Below are positions 1 through 9,162 of a stretch of DNA of 64,000 nt, one piece after another (the first letter of the stretch is position 1; every line of letters starts with the position of its first letter). The DNA comes from an uncultured Prevotella sp. (GTDB lineage: Bacteria; Bacteroidota; Bacteroidia; Bacteroidales; Bacteroidaceae): the NCBI GenBank assembly GCA_947164965.1, contig CAMUYR010000004.1:151965-215964 (forward strand). The letters are read 5' to 3'. The position numbers and the translations under genes were made by a program. The notes under the pieces were generated by a model that was not told the origin of the DNA, did not search any database, and saw nothing but the letters and a program-made list of their open reading frames with translations.

Positions 1-58
1 TATCGGTATATTGGGGGCTTTTTTCATTTTTCAGTTTTCACTTTTCACTTTTTAATCG

Positions 59-66
59 TACCTTTG
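59..66 (+). promoter_or_regulatory. Bacteroidetes -7 box for rplM operon
   Basis: TACCTTTG fits the Bacteroidetes -7 consensus TAnnTTTG, with T-rich sequence about 20 bp upstream. It lies about 208 bp before the rplM start, so the transcript should carry a leader of roughly 200 nt. Confidence 0.75.
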
Positions 67-68
67 CA

Positions 69-273
69 GTCCGATTATTGGGGAGAGACTTAGAATCCCC
101 GTGAATCAGGACGGAATAGCCGTGTCTTTGGCCGGGCACAGTGGTTCGTGAGAGTGCTGGTTCAGCGTACGTTAGACTACTTGCGGAGAGTTAGACCTCT
201 GCTAGTGGTATTTGTGCGCATAAGAGAGAAAAAAAAAGAATATGTTTTTTAGTAGTAAAAATTAAAAGAAGAA
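69..273 (+). ncRNA. Structured 5' leader of rplM-rpsI mRNA (candidate ribosomal-protein leader)
   Basis: Between the promoter and rplM is about 200 nt with no ORF and several hairpins. The first pairs GTCC (69-72) with GGAC (109-112), GATT (73-76) with AATC (104-107) and GGGGA (80-84) with TCCCC (96-100). A GCTG-gtt-CAGC hairpin follows, then GCGGAG with CTCTGC, then a purine-rich start region. Autoregulatory leaders are known for L13/S9 operons in other phyla. That this one binds L13 is inference; I do not recognise a named family. Confidence 0.5.
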
Positions 274-741
274 ATGAACACTTTAAGTTACAAGACCGTT
301 TCCGTAAGTAAGGAAGCTGCTCGCGAACAGAAGGAATGGGTGGTTATCGACGCTACCGATCAGGTAGTAGGCCGCCTCGCTTCTAAAGTAGCTAAGATCA
401 TTCGCGGAAAGTACAAGCCCACCTTCACTCCTAACCAGGACTGTGGTGACAACGTTATTATTATTAACGCCCAGAAGGTGGTATTCACTGGTAAGAAAGA
501 GACCGACAAGGTTTACACACGCTACACTGGCTATCCCGGTGGACAGCGCTTCAACACTCCTGCTGAGCTCCGCAAGAAGCCATTCGGCACAGAGCGCATT
601 CTGAAGCACGCTGTTAAAGGCATGCTGCCTAAAGGTCCTCTTGGTCGCGCCCTGCTGAACAACCTCTACGTTTACGAGGGAACTGAGCATCCACATGAGG
701 CTCAGAAGCCAAAGGCTATCGATATTAACCAGTATAAGTAA
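274..741 (+). CDS. rplM: 50S ribosomal protein L13 (uL13)
   Basis: The 155-residue protein is full length for bacterial uL13, an early-assembling 50S protein bound to 23S rRNA. Family signatures are visible: W-x-V-I-D-A near residues 23-28, GRLASKVAKIIRGK near 33-46, the TGKK and YTRYTGYPGG segments, and the AVKGMLP...GR block near 115-126. It opens a rplM-rpsI pair, the standard bacterial order, with rpsI starting 27 bp after its stop. No good Shine-Dalgarno precedes the ATG, only AAGAAG, which is normal in Bacteroidetes. The long structured leader suggests post-transcriptional control. Confidence 0.97.
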   Translation: MNTLSYKTVSVSKEAAREQKEWVVIDATDQVVGRLASKVAKIIRGKYKPTFTPNQDCGDNVIIINAQKVVFTGKKETDKVYTRYTGYPGGQRFNTPAELRKKPFGTERILKHAVKGMLPKGPLGRALLNNLYVYEGTEHPHEAQKPKAIDINQYK

Positions 742-768
742 TTTTTAAGGATTAAATAAGATTAAAAG

Positions 769-1155
769 ATGGAATACATCAATGCAATAGGTCGTCGCAA
801 GAGTTCAATCGCTCGCGTTTATCTGTCAGAGGGTACTGGCAAGATCACGATCAACAAAAAAGACTTAGAGGTATACTTCCCCTCTGCTATTCTGCAGTAT
901 GTGGTAAAGCAGCCACTGAACCTGTTGGAGGTAGCTGAGAAATATGACATCAAAGCCAACCTCGATGGTGGTGGTTTCACTGGTCAGAGCCAGGCTCTTC
1001 GCCTCGCTATCGCCCGTGCACTTGTAAAGGTGAACGAAGAGGATAAGAAAAAGCTGAAGGATAATGGTTTCCTGACCCGCGATTCTCGTGAGGTTGAGCG
1101 TAAGAAGCCAGGTCAGCCCAAGGCTCGTCGTCGCTTCCAGTTCAGTAAGCGTTAA
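769..1155 (+). CDS. rpsI: 30S ribosomal protein S9 (uS9)
   Basis: The 128-residue protein matches uS9 throughout: N-terminal GRRKSSIARVYL, central NLDGGGFTGQSQALRLAIARAL, and a basic C-terminus ending in FQFSKR, the tail that reaches the P-site tRNA in the 30S subunit. The C-terminal lysine/arginine run is intact. It follows rplM closely and is surely cotranscribed. A 182-bp gap separates it from rpsB, so rpsB-tsf may be a second transcription or regulation unit. Confidence 0.97.
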   Translation: MEYINAIGRRKSSIARVYLSEGTGKITINKKDLEVYFPSAILQYVVKQPLNLLEVAEKYDIKANLDGGGFTGQSQALRLAIARALVKVNEEDKKKLKDNGFLTRDSREVERKKPGQPKARRRFQFSKR

Positions 1156-1337
1156 TATTCAATTGATAATTGATAATTATTGATTGGCTTTTATCTGAGA
1201 ATATAGCTGAACAGTTTAGTATCTAAACCGCTGAGACTTGAATTGTCAATTTTCAATTGTCAATTTTCAATTACTCAACGGCTGGTTCTGGACAAAGAAT
1301 TAAAAAAGAAAGTAAACAAATAAAAAGAAAAAAAGAA
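1156..1337 (+). promoter_or_regulatory. rpsI-rpsB spacer: TCAATT microrepeats and hairpin before rpsB
   Basis: The spacer has two AT-rich runs of short repeats, 1157-1183 (AATTGATAATTGATAA type) and 1241-1274 (TTGTCAATTTTCAATTG type). Between them is a hairpin GTTTAG-tat-CTAAAC at 1214-1228. S2 represses its own operon through a leader in some bacteria, so this hairpin is a candidate element, but nothing seen proves it. The repeats recur at other gene junctions here. Confidence 0.4.
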
Positions 1338-2201
1338 ATGGCAAGAACAAATTTTGACCAATTACTGCAGGCTGGCTGTCACTTTGGCCACCTGAAGCGC
1401 AAGTGGAACCCCGCTATGGCTCCATACATCTATACCGAGCGTAACGGTATCCACATTATCGACCTTCACAAGACCGTCGTTAAGATTGACGAGGCTGCTG
1501 ATGCACTGAAGCAGATTGCCAAGAGCGGCAAGAAAATCCTGTTCGTCGCTACTAAAAAACAAACGAAGGAAATCATCGCCGAGAAAGCTCAGAGCGTTGG
1601 TATGCCTTACGTTATTGAGCGCTGGCCGGGTGGTATGTTAACCAACTTCCCGACTATCCGCAAGGCCGTAAAGAAAATGTCGAACATCGATAAGCTGATG
1701 CAGGACGGTACTTTTAGCAACCTGTCAAAGCGTGAGTTGCTGCAGGTTACCCGTCAGCGCGCCAAGTTGGAGAAGAACCTCGGTTCTATCGCTGACCTGA
1801 CCCGTCTGCCCAGCGCACTCTTCGTCGTTGACGTACTGAAGGAGCAGATTGCCGTTCGCGAGGCTAACCGTCTGGGTATCCCCGTATTCGGTATTGTTGA
1901 TACCAACAGCGATCCTAAGAACATCGACTTCATCATCCCTGCTAACGACGATGCTAAGGACAGCGTTGAGGCTATCCTCACTGCATGTTGCGATGCTATC
2001 AATGAAGGTATCGAGGAGCGCAAGGTAGAGAAGGCTGACGAGAAGGCTGCTGATGCACAGGGTGAGGCTGACGCTGAGGAGGTAAAGCCAAAGCGTGCTG
2101 CTCGCAAGCCCCGCAAGGCCGCTGAAGAGGCTCCCGTAGCTGAAGAGGCTGCTGCTCCCGCTGAGGAAGCTGCTGCTGAAGAGGCTCCAGCTGCAGAATA
2201 A
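1338..2201 (+). CDS. rpsB: 30S ribosomal protein S2 (uS2) with long acidic/Ala tail
   Basis: The ATG at 1338 gives MARTNFDQLLQAGCHFGH, the expected S2 N-terminus. A longer frame upstream runs through the AT-rich repeats and is rejected. The protein is 287 residues. S2 hallmarks are HFGHLKRKWNP, GIHIIDLHKTV, FVATKKQ, ERWPGGMLTNF and VFGIVDTNSDP. Residues from about 226 on form an extension rich in Ala, Glu and Lys, past the usual end of S2; such tails are common in Bacteroidetes. It precedes tsf by 37 bp, the conserved rpsB-tsf pair. Confidence 0.96.
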   Translation: MARTNFDQLLQAGCHFGHLKRKWNPAMAPYIYTERNGIHIIDLHKTVVKIDEAADALKQIAKSGKKILFVATKKQTKEIIAEKAQSVGMPYVIERWPGGMLTNFPTIRKAVKKMSNIDKLMQDGTFSNLSKRELLQVTRQRAKLEKNLGSIADLTRLPSALFVVDVLKEQIAVREANRLGIPVFGIVDTNSDPKNIDFIIPANDDAKDSVEAILTACCDAINEGIEERKVEKADEKAADAQGEADAEEVKPKRAARKPRKAAEEAPVAEEAAAPAEEAAAEEAPAAE

Positions 2202-2238
2202 TACATTAAACATTAAAGATTAAACATTTAAGATTATT

Positions 2239-3234
2239 ATGGCAATTTCAATTGACGATATCAAGAAGCTTCGCGCAATGACCGGCGCTGGTCTGGCTGA
2301 CGTAAAGAAGGCTCTGACCGAGGCTGATGGCGACTTCGACAAGGCTAAGGAGCTGCTCCGTGAGCGTGGCCTGGCTATCGCTGCTAAGCGTAGCGACCGT
2401 GAGACATCTAATGGTTGTGTACTCGTAAAGAAGGTGGATGGCTTCGCTGCTATGATCGCCCTGAAGTGCGAGACCGACTTCGTGGCTAACGGTGCCGACT
2501 TCATCGCTCTGACACAGAGCATCCTCGACGCTGCTGTTGCTGCCAAGGCTGCTGACATCGAGGCTGTTAAGGCTCTCGACATCAACGGTCAGACCGCTCA
2601 GGAGGCTGTTACACAGCGCAGTGGTATCACCGGTGAGAAGATGGAGCTCGACGGCTACCTGACTCTCGAGGGTGACAACGTAGAGGTTTACGACCACATG
2701 GGTAAGCACACTCTGTGCACCATGGTACAGACCAACAAGCCTGCTGCTGAGCAGGGTCACCTCGTAGCAATGCAGGTGGCTGCTATGAAGCCTGTAGCTC
2801 TCGACGCTGCTAGCGTTGACCAGAAGATCCTCGACGAGGAGTACAAGACCTCATTCGAGAAGACCAAGCTGGAGCAGGTAGAGAAGTTTGTTGAGATGAA
2901 GATTAAGAAGGCTGGCATCAATCCTAACCTCGTTGACTCTGAGGATCACATCGAGAGCAACATGGCTAAGGGTTGGCTGACACAGGCTCAGGCTGACGAG
3001 GCCCGTAAGATCATTGCTGAGGCAAAGGTCGAGGGTGAGGCTCAGCTGAAGATGCCTATGATCGAGAACATCGCCAAGGGTCGTGTTCAGAAGTTCCTGA
3101 AGGAGAGCTGCCTGGTTGACCAGGAGTTCCAGTTCGGTGACGGCGACAAGGCTACTGTAGCACAGTGGCTCGCTAAGCAGGACAAGGATCTGAAGATCGT
3201 TGCCTTCAAGCGCTTCACACTTGTAGCTGACTAA
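2239..3234 (+). CDS. tsf: Elongation factor Ts
   Basis: The 331-residue protein is the guanine-nucleotide exchange factor for EF-Tu. Residues 1-50 form the UBA-like domain (IKKLRAMTGAGLADVKKAL), followed by the nucleotide-release motif CETDFVANGADF near residues 76-87 and the two-part core. The C-terminus KFLKESCLVDQEF is typical. It is slightly longer than the E. coli protein (about 283), as in many Bacteroidetes. It is the last gene of the ribosomal cluster and runs into a strong hairpin terminator. Confidence 0.97.
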   Translation: MAISIDDIKKLRAMTGAGLADVKKALTEADGDFDKAKELLRERGLAIAAKRSDRETSNGCVLVKKVDGFAAMIALKCETDFVANGADFIALTQSILDAAVAAKAADIEAVKALDINGQTAQEAVTQRSGITGEKMELDGYLTLEGDNVEVYDHMGKHTLCTMVQTNKPAAEQGHLVAMQVAAMKPVALDAASVDQKILDEEYKTSFEKTKLEQVEKFVEMKIKKAGINPNLVDSEDHIESNMAKGWLTQAQADEARKIIAEAKVEGEAQLKMPMIENIAKGRVQKFLKESCLVDQEFQFGDGDKATVAQWLAKQDKDLKIVAFKRFTLVAD

Positions 3235-3255
3235 TACTTAGCTCACAATAAAAAG

Positions 3256-3290
3256 AATCGGCACTGCTTTTCGCAATGCCGATTTTTTTT
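3256..3290. terminator. Bidirectional intrinsic terminator between tsf and the CE7 esterase
   Basis: AATCGGCA pairs with TGCCGATT around a 13-nt loop. On the plus strand it is followed by a run of eight T; on the minus strand by CTTTTTAT. It therefore serves both convergent genes. Confidence 0.9.
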
Positions 3291-3306
3291 CTTTATTCCT
3301 CTCTTC

Positions 3307-4620
3307 TTATTGTTTTAATTTTCCCTTCATCCACTCCATCTGTCCGCGATCTGTTGCATCGGTGGTCCAATGTTCATTAATGGGGGTGATTAGACTTTCC
3401 TTCTCACACTGCAGCACGTTCCAAACAGCATATGATGTGGTGGGCGAACAAACATTGTCGTTATAGCCCCACGTCAGATAGACAGGAACATGGATATGAC
3501 GGGCAAAGTTCACTACATCGTAGTAGGGAAGAGTCTTCATACAGGCTTCCGAATAGGCTCCGCTCTCCTTCGTGAAGTGTGGATAGCCGCTAGTCAGTCC
3601 AGCTGAACCTGCCGCCATATCGCTTAGTGCAGGATGATTGGCTACACATAGCGTTACGCGTGAGTCGAGAGCTGTGCCAATCAAAGCCAAGGCACCACCC
3701 TGACTGCCTCCTTGCATGATAACATTCTTGCCATCCCATTCAGGCAATTGAGTCAACAGGTCGATGCAACGTACCAAACCCAGATAGACGTGTTTCATGT
3801 AATAATGGTCGCGGTCTTCGAGATTCTGGCGCAGATAGCCATTGTCACGATTATTGAAGGCTGCATTGATTTCAGCCCACGTCTCCTCACTGAGCGTAGG
3901 ATTCAGTCCATGAATATCGAGAGCCATACGAATAAAACCGTTTTCGGGATAGAAACGTCGCGTAGTAGCATCGCGGATGGGCTTGACGCCCGCCCCTGGA
4001 GGTGTCAGCACCACCGGGCATGATTTTGCCTGAGCACCTTTTGGCATTAACAGATACGCATAGAAAGCGTGATGCTCACGGTCAAGATCTATTTTCAAAC
4101 GCCACGCGTCGACTTTGGCATTCGACATTTCCTTCACGTACTCCTTTGTGTAGCTGAGCGGAAACTTCTTGGATTCTTCGATATTCTTCTGCCAAAAACG
4201 CCAAAAGTCCTTGGGTTCCTGGGTAAATGGCCGTATTTTGTCTACCGAGAAACCTACCTTTACGTGATGGTCGTACGACTTGCCATCCTGCGATATCTTA
4301 AGACGCAAATCACGGAAACAAGGCTTTTTCGCCGTACCCATCTTGATTTTGGCACGTCCGTTCTTCAGTGTCACTGACCCTTTTGCGTCTGATGGCAACA
4401 GATCGGTTCCAACCTCCCAATCCACTACGCCATCGCGAGGAATACCATATTTATAGAACTGCACTTCAATAGTCGCCTGATCACCGACCTGATATAACCA
4501 GTCGGCATGATCTGGTACCGTCACCCAAAGATAGTCACTTCGATAGGGATAATTTTCTGCCTTCGCCATTGTCATCAGAAACAATGCGATACTAAATAAA
4601 AAAAGTCGTTTCATTATCAT
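3307..4620 (-). CDS. Secreted acetyl(xylan) esterase, CE7/AXE1 family
   Basis: The 437-residue protein has a signal peptide (MKRLFLFSIALFLMTMAKA). Residues ~25-125 are an N-terminal beta domain, then comes an alpha/beta-hydrolase. The CE7 triad is visible: Ser in GGSQGG (about residue 305), Asp in GYNDNVCSPTT (about 383) and His in NEHW (about 415). CE7 enzymes remove acetyl groups from xylo-oligosaccharides or cephalosporins. The start overlaps the stop of the upstream transporter by one base (TAATG), so translation is probably coupled; a second ATG lies two codons in. The neighbouring esterase and transporter suggest handling of acylated plant compounds, which is inference. Confidence 0.85.
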   Translation of the reverse strand: MIMKRLFLFSIALFLMTMAKAENYPYRSDYLWVTVPDHADWLYQVGDQATIEVQFYKYGIPRDGVVDWEVGTDLLPSDAKGSVTLKNGRAKIKMGTAKKPCFRDLRLKISQDGKSYDHHVKVGFSVDKIRPFTQEPKDFWRFWQKNIEESKKFPLSYTKEYVKEMSNAKVDAWRLKIDLDREHHAFYAYLLMPKGAQAKSCPVVLTPPGAGVKPIRDATTRRFYPENGFIRMALDIHGLNPTLSEETWAEINAAFNNRDNGYLRQNLEDRDHYYMKHVYLGLVRCIDLLTQLPEWDGKNVIMQGGSQGGALALIGTALDSRVTLCVANHPALSDMAAGSAGLTSGYPHFTKESGAYSEACMKTLPYYDVVNFARHIHVPVYLTWGYNDNVCSPTTSYAVWNVLQCEKESLITPINEHWTTDATDRGQMEWMKGKLKQ

Positions 4621-5606
4621 TAGTTTGTTTGGTTTGAAATATCTAGTTTAAAAGTACCCTGTTTCTTCCGATATTGCCAGAGTTCTAACGAGTTAATGAT
4701 GTTCTGCCACAACACGTAGCAGCCGGCACCAACGGAGGCCATTGGATTCAGATAGGTATAGGCCACCCAGATGCTCAGAGCTGTATTTTTCTGGAAAGAG
4801 GCCTGACCACTGTTAATTGGATCACCCAACCTGTGTCCAACGCCTCGTCCTATAGCAAATAGCACAAAACAAAGGACAAGACTTAACAGGGCAATCATCA
4901 AAAGCAACGAAAGACCTGCATCGCTATGAACGATATTACGCACAGTAACACCTGATGTCACACTAAGTTGGGCGGCCCATAGGTAGAACGACAGGTCAGG
5001 AATGGATACTATCCAGGCGCATATCTTCTTGGCAAAATGCTGCATAAACCACCCTAACACCAACGGCAGAATCAGTACGATGGCCAGCTTTTGAAGGATA
5101 ATAAGGAAGGCAGACCAGAAGTCAAGGCCTGCACCTCGCTCAAGGAGTGGAAACACAGCGGGGATGGTCAGCGAACAGACAAACGAAGAAAGCACTACAA
5201 AGGCTGTCATCGTATTGATGTTACCACCTATCTTAGCTGTTACCACTGGTGCTGCCGTAGCGGCAGGACCTATAATACATGTCAACAGGCTCTCTAGCAA
5301 TAGTTTTAGCCAAAGGTCGCCCTCCACACACATGATTAGCCACACATTGAGGGCTATCAGTACCAACTGCGTGACTATCACACCAACATGCCAGCGATGT
5401 GGGCGCATCTGGTGGAAGTCAATGCGACAGAATGTGGAAAACAACGTAGAAAACACCATCCAAGGAAAGATGACATCTACAACGTCACCCAATTCGTCGC
5501 CAAGCGTATCAAGCTGAGGAACATAATAAAAAATAAGGTAGCAGACAGTACCTATAGCAATAGCCACAGGTAACGTCCAGTCCTTCAGGAAACGGATGAT
5601 ATCCAT
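4620..5606 (-). CDS. BASS-family (bile acid:sodium symporter-like) membrane transporter
   Basis: This 328-residue, very hydrophobic protein has about nine or ten membrane segments. The inner repeats and polar crossover regions (GPAATAAPVVTAKIGG near residues 113-128; GQASFQKNTALSIWVAYTYL in the C-terminal half) resemble the BASS/SBF fold, which moves organic anions with sodium. The substrate is unknown. It sits between two secreted esterases in a three-gene unit (10-bp gap upstream, 1-bp overlap downstream), so it may import an acid released by them; that link is inference from position. Confidence 0.7.
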   Translation of the reverse strand: MDIIRFLKDWTLPVAIAIGTVCYLIFYYVPQLDTLGDELGDVVDVIFPWMVFSTLFSTFCRIDFHQMRPHRWHVGVIVTQLVLIALNVWLIMCVEGDLWLKLLLESLLTCIIGPAATAAPVVTAKIGGNINTMTAFVVLSSFVCSLTIPAVFPLLERGAGLDFWSAFLIILQKLAIVLILPLVLGWFMQHFAKKICAWIVSIPDLSFYLWAAQLSVTSGVTVRNIVHSDAGLSLLLMIALLSLVLCFVLFAIGRGVGHRLGDPINSGQASFQKNTALSIWVAYTYLNPMASVGAGCYVLWQNIINSLELWQYRKKQGTFKLDISNQTN

Positions 5607-5616
5607 TATTACTTAT

Positions 5617-7191
5617 TCACTTACGAAGAGCCTCCAGCTCCTCTCGCTTGGCCTTGTAGTAGCGTTCTACAAAGTCTATCTGCTCGCGGTTGGGGCGCAT
5701 AATGAGCGATGCACCGTTAGAGAACTGCATGGTGGTAGGCTCGTCGGCCTTGAACGATGGCCAGTAAGGCAGACCCTTGGCATTGGGATTGCCGGTCTTG
5801 GCAAAGTTAACCCAGTACTGCTGGATAATCTCGGATACGGCAGCTTCGGCGGGGTACTTGTCGGCCTGATTGAGGAACTGACCACCCAGATACATCACGT
5901 CGTCGGCATGGGCCACACCACGACGGCGTGGATCCTGCGAGAAGCTCATGGTTGAGGGCTGAGCCAAATAGGCTGCATAGGCAGGACTCTTGCCGGTCTT
6001 GCTCTGCAGGTTGGCCCAAGCGAACGATGGCCATGCAAAGCCCATATCGCGGAAGGCATCGCCAAAGCCGTGCCAAGCCTCATCGTCGGTAGCACCGGGA
6101 TAGTACTTCATAGCCTCATCGGCCCAAGAGCCGAAGATGCCCTTCACGGTCTTCTGATAGTTCTCGGCTGTCATATTGCCTGGGGCAAACAGAGCGCCCT
6201 CGTCGCTATTGGTCATCACGATAACGGGCACATCGTTATACTCGCCGCGCTCGTAGAGGCGATACTGGTCGTCGCAAATCACGTAGCCATCAACACAAGG
6301 CCAGAAGCCAGCAAAGCCCACGTTACCATCGCAAAGCTGCATGGCGTCCATCTGGCGCAGCTGCTTGAGGTTCTTTTTCTTAAGATGCTTCTGGAAGGCC
6401 AGACCCTGCTGCTCGGCCCCCTTCTGCGAGGCATCGAGACCAAGGCTGCGGGGCTGATCGCTCCAAGGGGCAAACGAGCCGCCACTCTGACTGATGCAGC
6501 CATGGAACAAGCCCTTGGCCAGCGGCGAAGCGCAGAGGATGCTACAGCTGATGGCACCGGCCGACTCGCCGAAGATAGTAACACGCGAAGGGTCGCCACC
6601 GAAGTTCGAAATATTACGCTGAATCCACTGCAGGGCGAAGATCTGGTCGAGGATACCGTAGTTACCTGCATGGCCTTCCTTGTTCTCCTTGGCAAGCTCG
6701 GGGTGAGCCATGAAGCCTAAGGCTCCCGTGCGGTATTCGATGCTGACGATGACAACACCACGCTGAGCCAGCAGCTTCCACAGGTCGCCACCATACCACT
6801 CGGTCTGGAATCCACCACCGTGAATCCACACCATGACGGGCAGCTTTTCATTTGCGCTCTTGGCTGGTGTAGCAATGCCCAGATACAGGCAGTCTTCGCT
6901 CATCACATCGGCCGTGCGACCAGGACGTGTGGGCTGAGGGGGCATCTTGCCGAAGGTATCGCACACGCGAACACCCTCCCAAGCCTTGGCGGGCTGAGGT
7001 TCGCGCCAGCGCAACTGACCTACCGGGGGGGCCGCGTAAGGAATGGCTTTATAAACGGCCAGACCGTCTTCTAACACTCCTGCCACATCGCCCGTTTCAA
7101 CATGGGTCTTCAAAATCGGTTGACCCATCACGTCCGTTGTCAACACGAACATCGCTGCGAGCATCACGCTCAGAATCGTTCTTTTCTTCAT
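5617..7191 (-). CDS. Secreted type-B carboxylesterase
   Basis: The 524-residue protein starts with a signal peptide ending near VMGQ. It shows the type-B carboxylesterase pattern: EDCLYLGI, the oxyanion segment WIHGGGFQ, the nucleophile motif GESAGA (Ser near residue 207) and the catalytic His in GVAHADD (near 425). These hydrolyse carboxylic esters such as feruloyl or acetyl esters; the substrate cannot be read. It is the first gene of the unit with the transporter and CE7 esterase. A -7 box, TATTTTTG on the minus strand, lies about 30 bp upstream. Confidence 0.88.
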   Translation of the reverse strand: MKKRTILSVMLAAMFVLTTDVMGQPILKTHVETGDVAGVLEDGLAVYKAIPYAAPPVGQLRWREPQPAKAWEGVRVCDTFGKMPPQPTRPGRTADVMSEDCLYLGIATPAKSANEKLPVMVWIHGGGFQTEWYGGDLWKLLAQRGVVIVSIEYRTGALGFMAHPELAKENKEGHAGNYGILDQIFALQWIQRNISNFGGDPSRVTIFGESAGAISCSILCASPLAKGLFHGCISQSGGSFAPWSDQPRSLGLDASQKGAEQQGLAFQKHLKKKNLKQLRQMDAMQLCDGNVGFAGFWPCVDGYVICDDQYRLYERGEYNDVPVIVMTNSDEGALFAPGNMTAENYQKTVKGIFGSWADEAMKYYPGATDDEAWHGFGDAFRDMGFAWPSFAWANLQSKTGKSPAYAAYLAQPSTMSFSQDPRRRGVAHADDVMYLGGQFLNQADKYPAEAAVSEIIQQYWVNFAKTGNPNAKGLPYWPSFKADEPTTMQFSNGASLIMRPNREQIDFVERYYKAKREELEALRK

Positions 7192-7218
7192 AATTACTGC
7201 TTTCGTTTAATGATTATG

Positions 7219-7226
7219 CAAAAATA
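7219..7226 (-). promoter_or_regulatory. -7 box for the esterase/transporter operon
   Basis: TATTTTTG on the minus strand fits TAnnTTTG, with TTTG about 20 bp further upstream (near 7248-7251). Confidence 0.65.
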
Positions 7227-7320
7227 CAAATAAAAACCGAAAGCGCAAAACTTTCTGCAGAAATAACAATTTCAATGACAAATAATCTACTATTCATTTG
7301 TCAATCTCTTACAAATTTAC

Positions 7321-7328
7321 TACCTTTG
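7321..7328 (+). promoter_or_regulatory. -7 box for comM/yifB
   Basis: TACCTTTG with TTTG at 7297-7300, a 20-bp spacer; the ATG is at 7348, giving a very short 5' UTR. Confidence 0.75.
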
Positions 7329-7347
7329 TACCTCAAAAACGTTTCTT

Positions 7348-8895
7348 ATGCTAGTTAAAACATATTGTGCTTCCGTAAATGGCTTGGAAGTAACCACGGT
7401 AACGGTCGAGGTAAGCATGTCGCGTGGTGTTCAGTTTCATCTGACGGGACTGGCCGACACGGCTGTCAAAGAAAGCTACGACCGCATCAAAGCAGCCTTG
7501 GTCAATAACGGGTTTAAGATGCCCACGATGGACATTACAGTTAATCTATCACCTGCCGATATTAAAAAGGAGGGCTCAGGCTACGATCTTCCTTTGGCTA
7601 TCGGCATTCTGGCTGCCAATGGTAAGGTAGAACACGAACGACTCTCGCAATATATGATGGTGGGAGAGCTGGGACTCGACGGGCGATTACAGCCTATTCG
7701 TGGTGCCTTGCCCATCGCCATTCGTGCAAGAGCCGAGAAATTCAAGGGGCTGATAGTGCCTCAGCACAACATCCACGAGGCTGCTGTGGTCAACAATCTG
7801 GAAGTCTATGGGATGGAGACCTTGCTGGATGTCATTAAGTTCCTCAATGGTACTGAAAAGTTCGAACCTGAAGTTCATGATACCCGCAAAGAGTTTTTAG
7901 CCCAGCAGAACCAGTATGAATTTGACTTTGCCGACGTGAAAGGGCAACAAAGTGTGAAACGCGCCTTGGAAGTGGCAGCAGCAGGTGGTCACAACCTGAT
8001 TATGATTGGCCCTCCTGGTAGCGGTAAGTCTATGTTAGCCAAGCGTTTACCCAGCATCCTGCCTCCATTGTCGCTGGCAGAAAGTCTGGAGACCACACAG
8101 ATACACAGTGTTGCTGGCAAGTTGTCAAGAGACACCAGTCTTATCAGTCAGCGACCATTCCGTGCGCCCCACCATACCATTTCGCAGGTGGCCCTCGTCG
8201 GAGGAGGCGCCAATCCTCAGCCTGGTGAAATCAGCCTGGCACATAACGGCGTCCTCTTTCTCGACGAGATGCCTGAGCTGAGCCGCTCCGTTCTCGAAGT
8301 GTTACGCCAACCATTGGAGGACCGCAAGATATCAATTAGCCGAGCCAAATACAGCGTGGAATATCCCTGTTCGTTTATGCTCGTGGCCTCTATGAATCCT
8401 TGTCCCTGCGGCTATTATGGCGACCCCACGCACCATTGCGTCTGCACGCCTGGTCAGATACAGCGCTATATGAACAAGATCAGCGGTCCCCTACTCGATC
8501 GCATAGACATCCATTGCGAAATCCAGGCCGTACCCTTCGCCCAGCTCAGCCAGATGGAGCCAGGCGAGCCATCATCGGCCATTCGCGAACGAGTGATAGC
8601 AGCCCGCAAGATACAGGAAGAGCGCTTCAAGCCATATAAAGGCATCCACTGCAATGCGATGATGACAGAAAAGATACTCCATCAGTTTGCTGAACCCGAT
8701 GCCCAGTCGCTCGACATGTTGCGCATGGCGATGGAGCGCCTCAAACTCTCTGCACGTGCCTATAGCCGTATATTAAAGGTGGCTAGAACCATTGCCGACC
8801 TCGAAGGCAGAGAGCGTGTCGATGCTGTCCATATTGCCGAAGCCATTGGCTATCGTAGCCTCGATCGAGGCGATTGGGCTGAAAGAGGTATTTAG
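7348..8895 (+). CDS. comM: ComM/YifB-family AAA+ ATPase (Mg-chelatase-like)
   Basis: The 515-residue protein has the ComM layout: an N-terminal Lon-protease-like fold (residues ~1-175), a Mg-chelatase-type AAA+ module with Walker A GPPGSGKS (~219-226) and Walker B VLFLDEMPE (~300), a zinc-binding insert NPCPCGYYGDPTHHCVCTP (~350-368) and the C-terminal chelatase domain. ComM is a hexameric helicase promoting branch migration when incoming DNA recombines during transformation. It is a single-gene unit with its own promoter. Confidence 0.93.
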   Translation: MLVKTYCASVNGLEVTTVTVEVSMSRGVQFHLTGLADTAVKESYDRIKAALVNNGFKMPTMDITVNLSPADIKKEGSGYDLPLAIGILAANGKVEHERLSQYMMVGELGLDGRLQPIRGALPIAIRARAEKFKGLIVPQHNIHEAAVVNNLEVYGMETLLDVIKFLNGTEKFEPEVHDTRKEFLAQQNQYEFDFADVKGQQSVKRALEVAAAGGHNLIMIGPPGSGKSMLAKRLPSILPPLSLAESLETTQIHSVAGKLSRDTSLISQRPFRAPHHTISQVALVGGGANPQPGEISLAHNGVLFLDEMPELSRSVLEVLRQPLEDRKISISRAKYSVEYPCSFMLVASMNPCPCGYYGDPTHHCVCTPGQIQRYMNKISGPLLDRIDIHCEIQAVPFAQLSQMEPGEPSSAIRERVIAARKIQEERFKPYKGIHCNAMMTEKILHQFAEPDAQSLDMLRMAMERLKLSARAYSRILKVARTIADLEGRERVDAVHIAEAIGYRSLDRGDWAERGI

Positions 8896-8925
8896 CAACA
8901 TACTTAATGCCCCATCCTGAAGCTT

Positions 8926-9162
8926 CCTTTGCCTGATGGTAAAGCTTCCTATGCTTGATGGTAAAGCTTCCTATGCCCCATTGTAGCCTTTAGCACGACC
9001 CATAGAAACCTTTAGAATGACCCATAGAAACCTTTGGGATAACCCATAGTAGCCTTCAGAACGAGGCAAAAGAGCCTTCAAAATGAGGAAAAAAAGCCAT
9101 CAGAATAACTCATTTTAGCCTTTAAAACGGCTAAAAGAAGCCTTATCTGCCATAATTTTCAA
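8926..9162. repeat. Degenerate 22-bp direct-repeat array
   Basis: Eleven unit starts lie at 8926, 8948, 8970, 8987, 9009, 9031, 9053, 9075, 9097, 9119 and 9141: all 22 bp apart except one step of 17. Units begin CCTTT/CCTAT/CCTTC and drift gradually along the array (CCTTTAGAATGACCCATAG to CCTTCAAAATGAGG). Since 22 is not a multiple of 3 and stops occur, it is not coding. Confidence 0.85.

Noticed and set aside
1257..1337. Longer N-terminus for rpsB
   Set aside because: It would translate AT-rich microrepeats; ATG 1338 matches the S2 family start.
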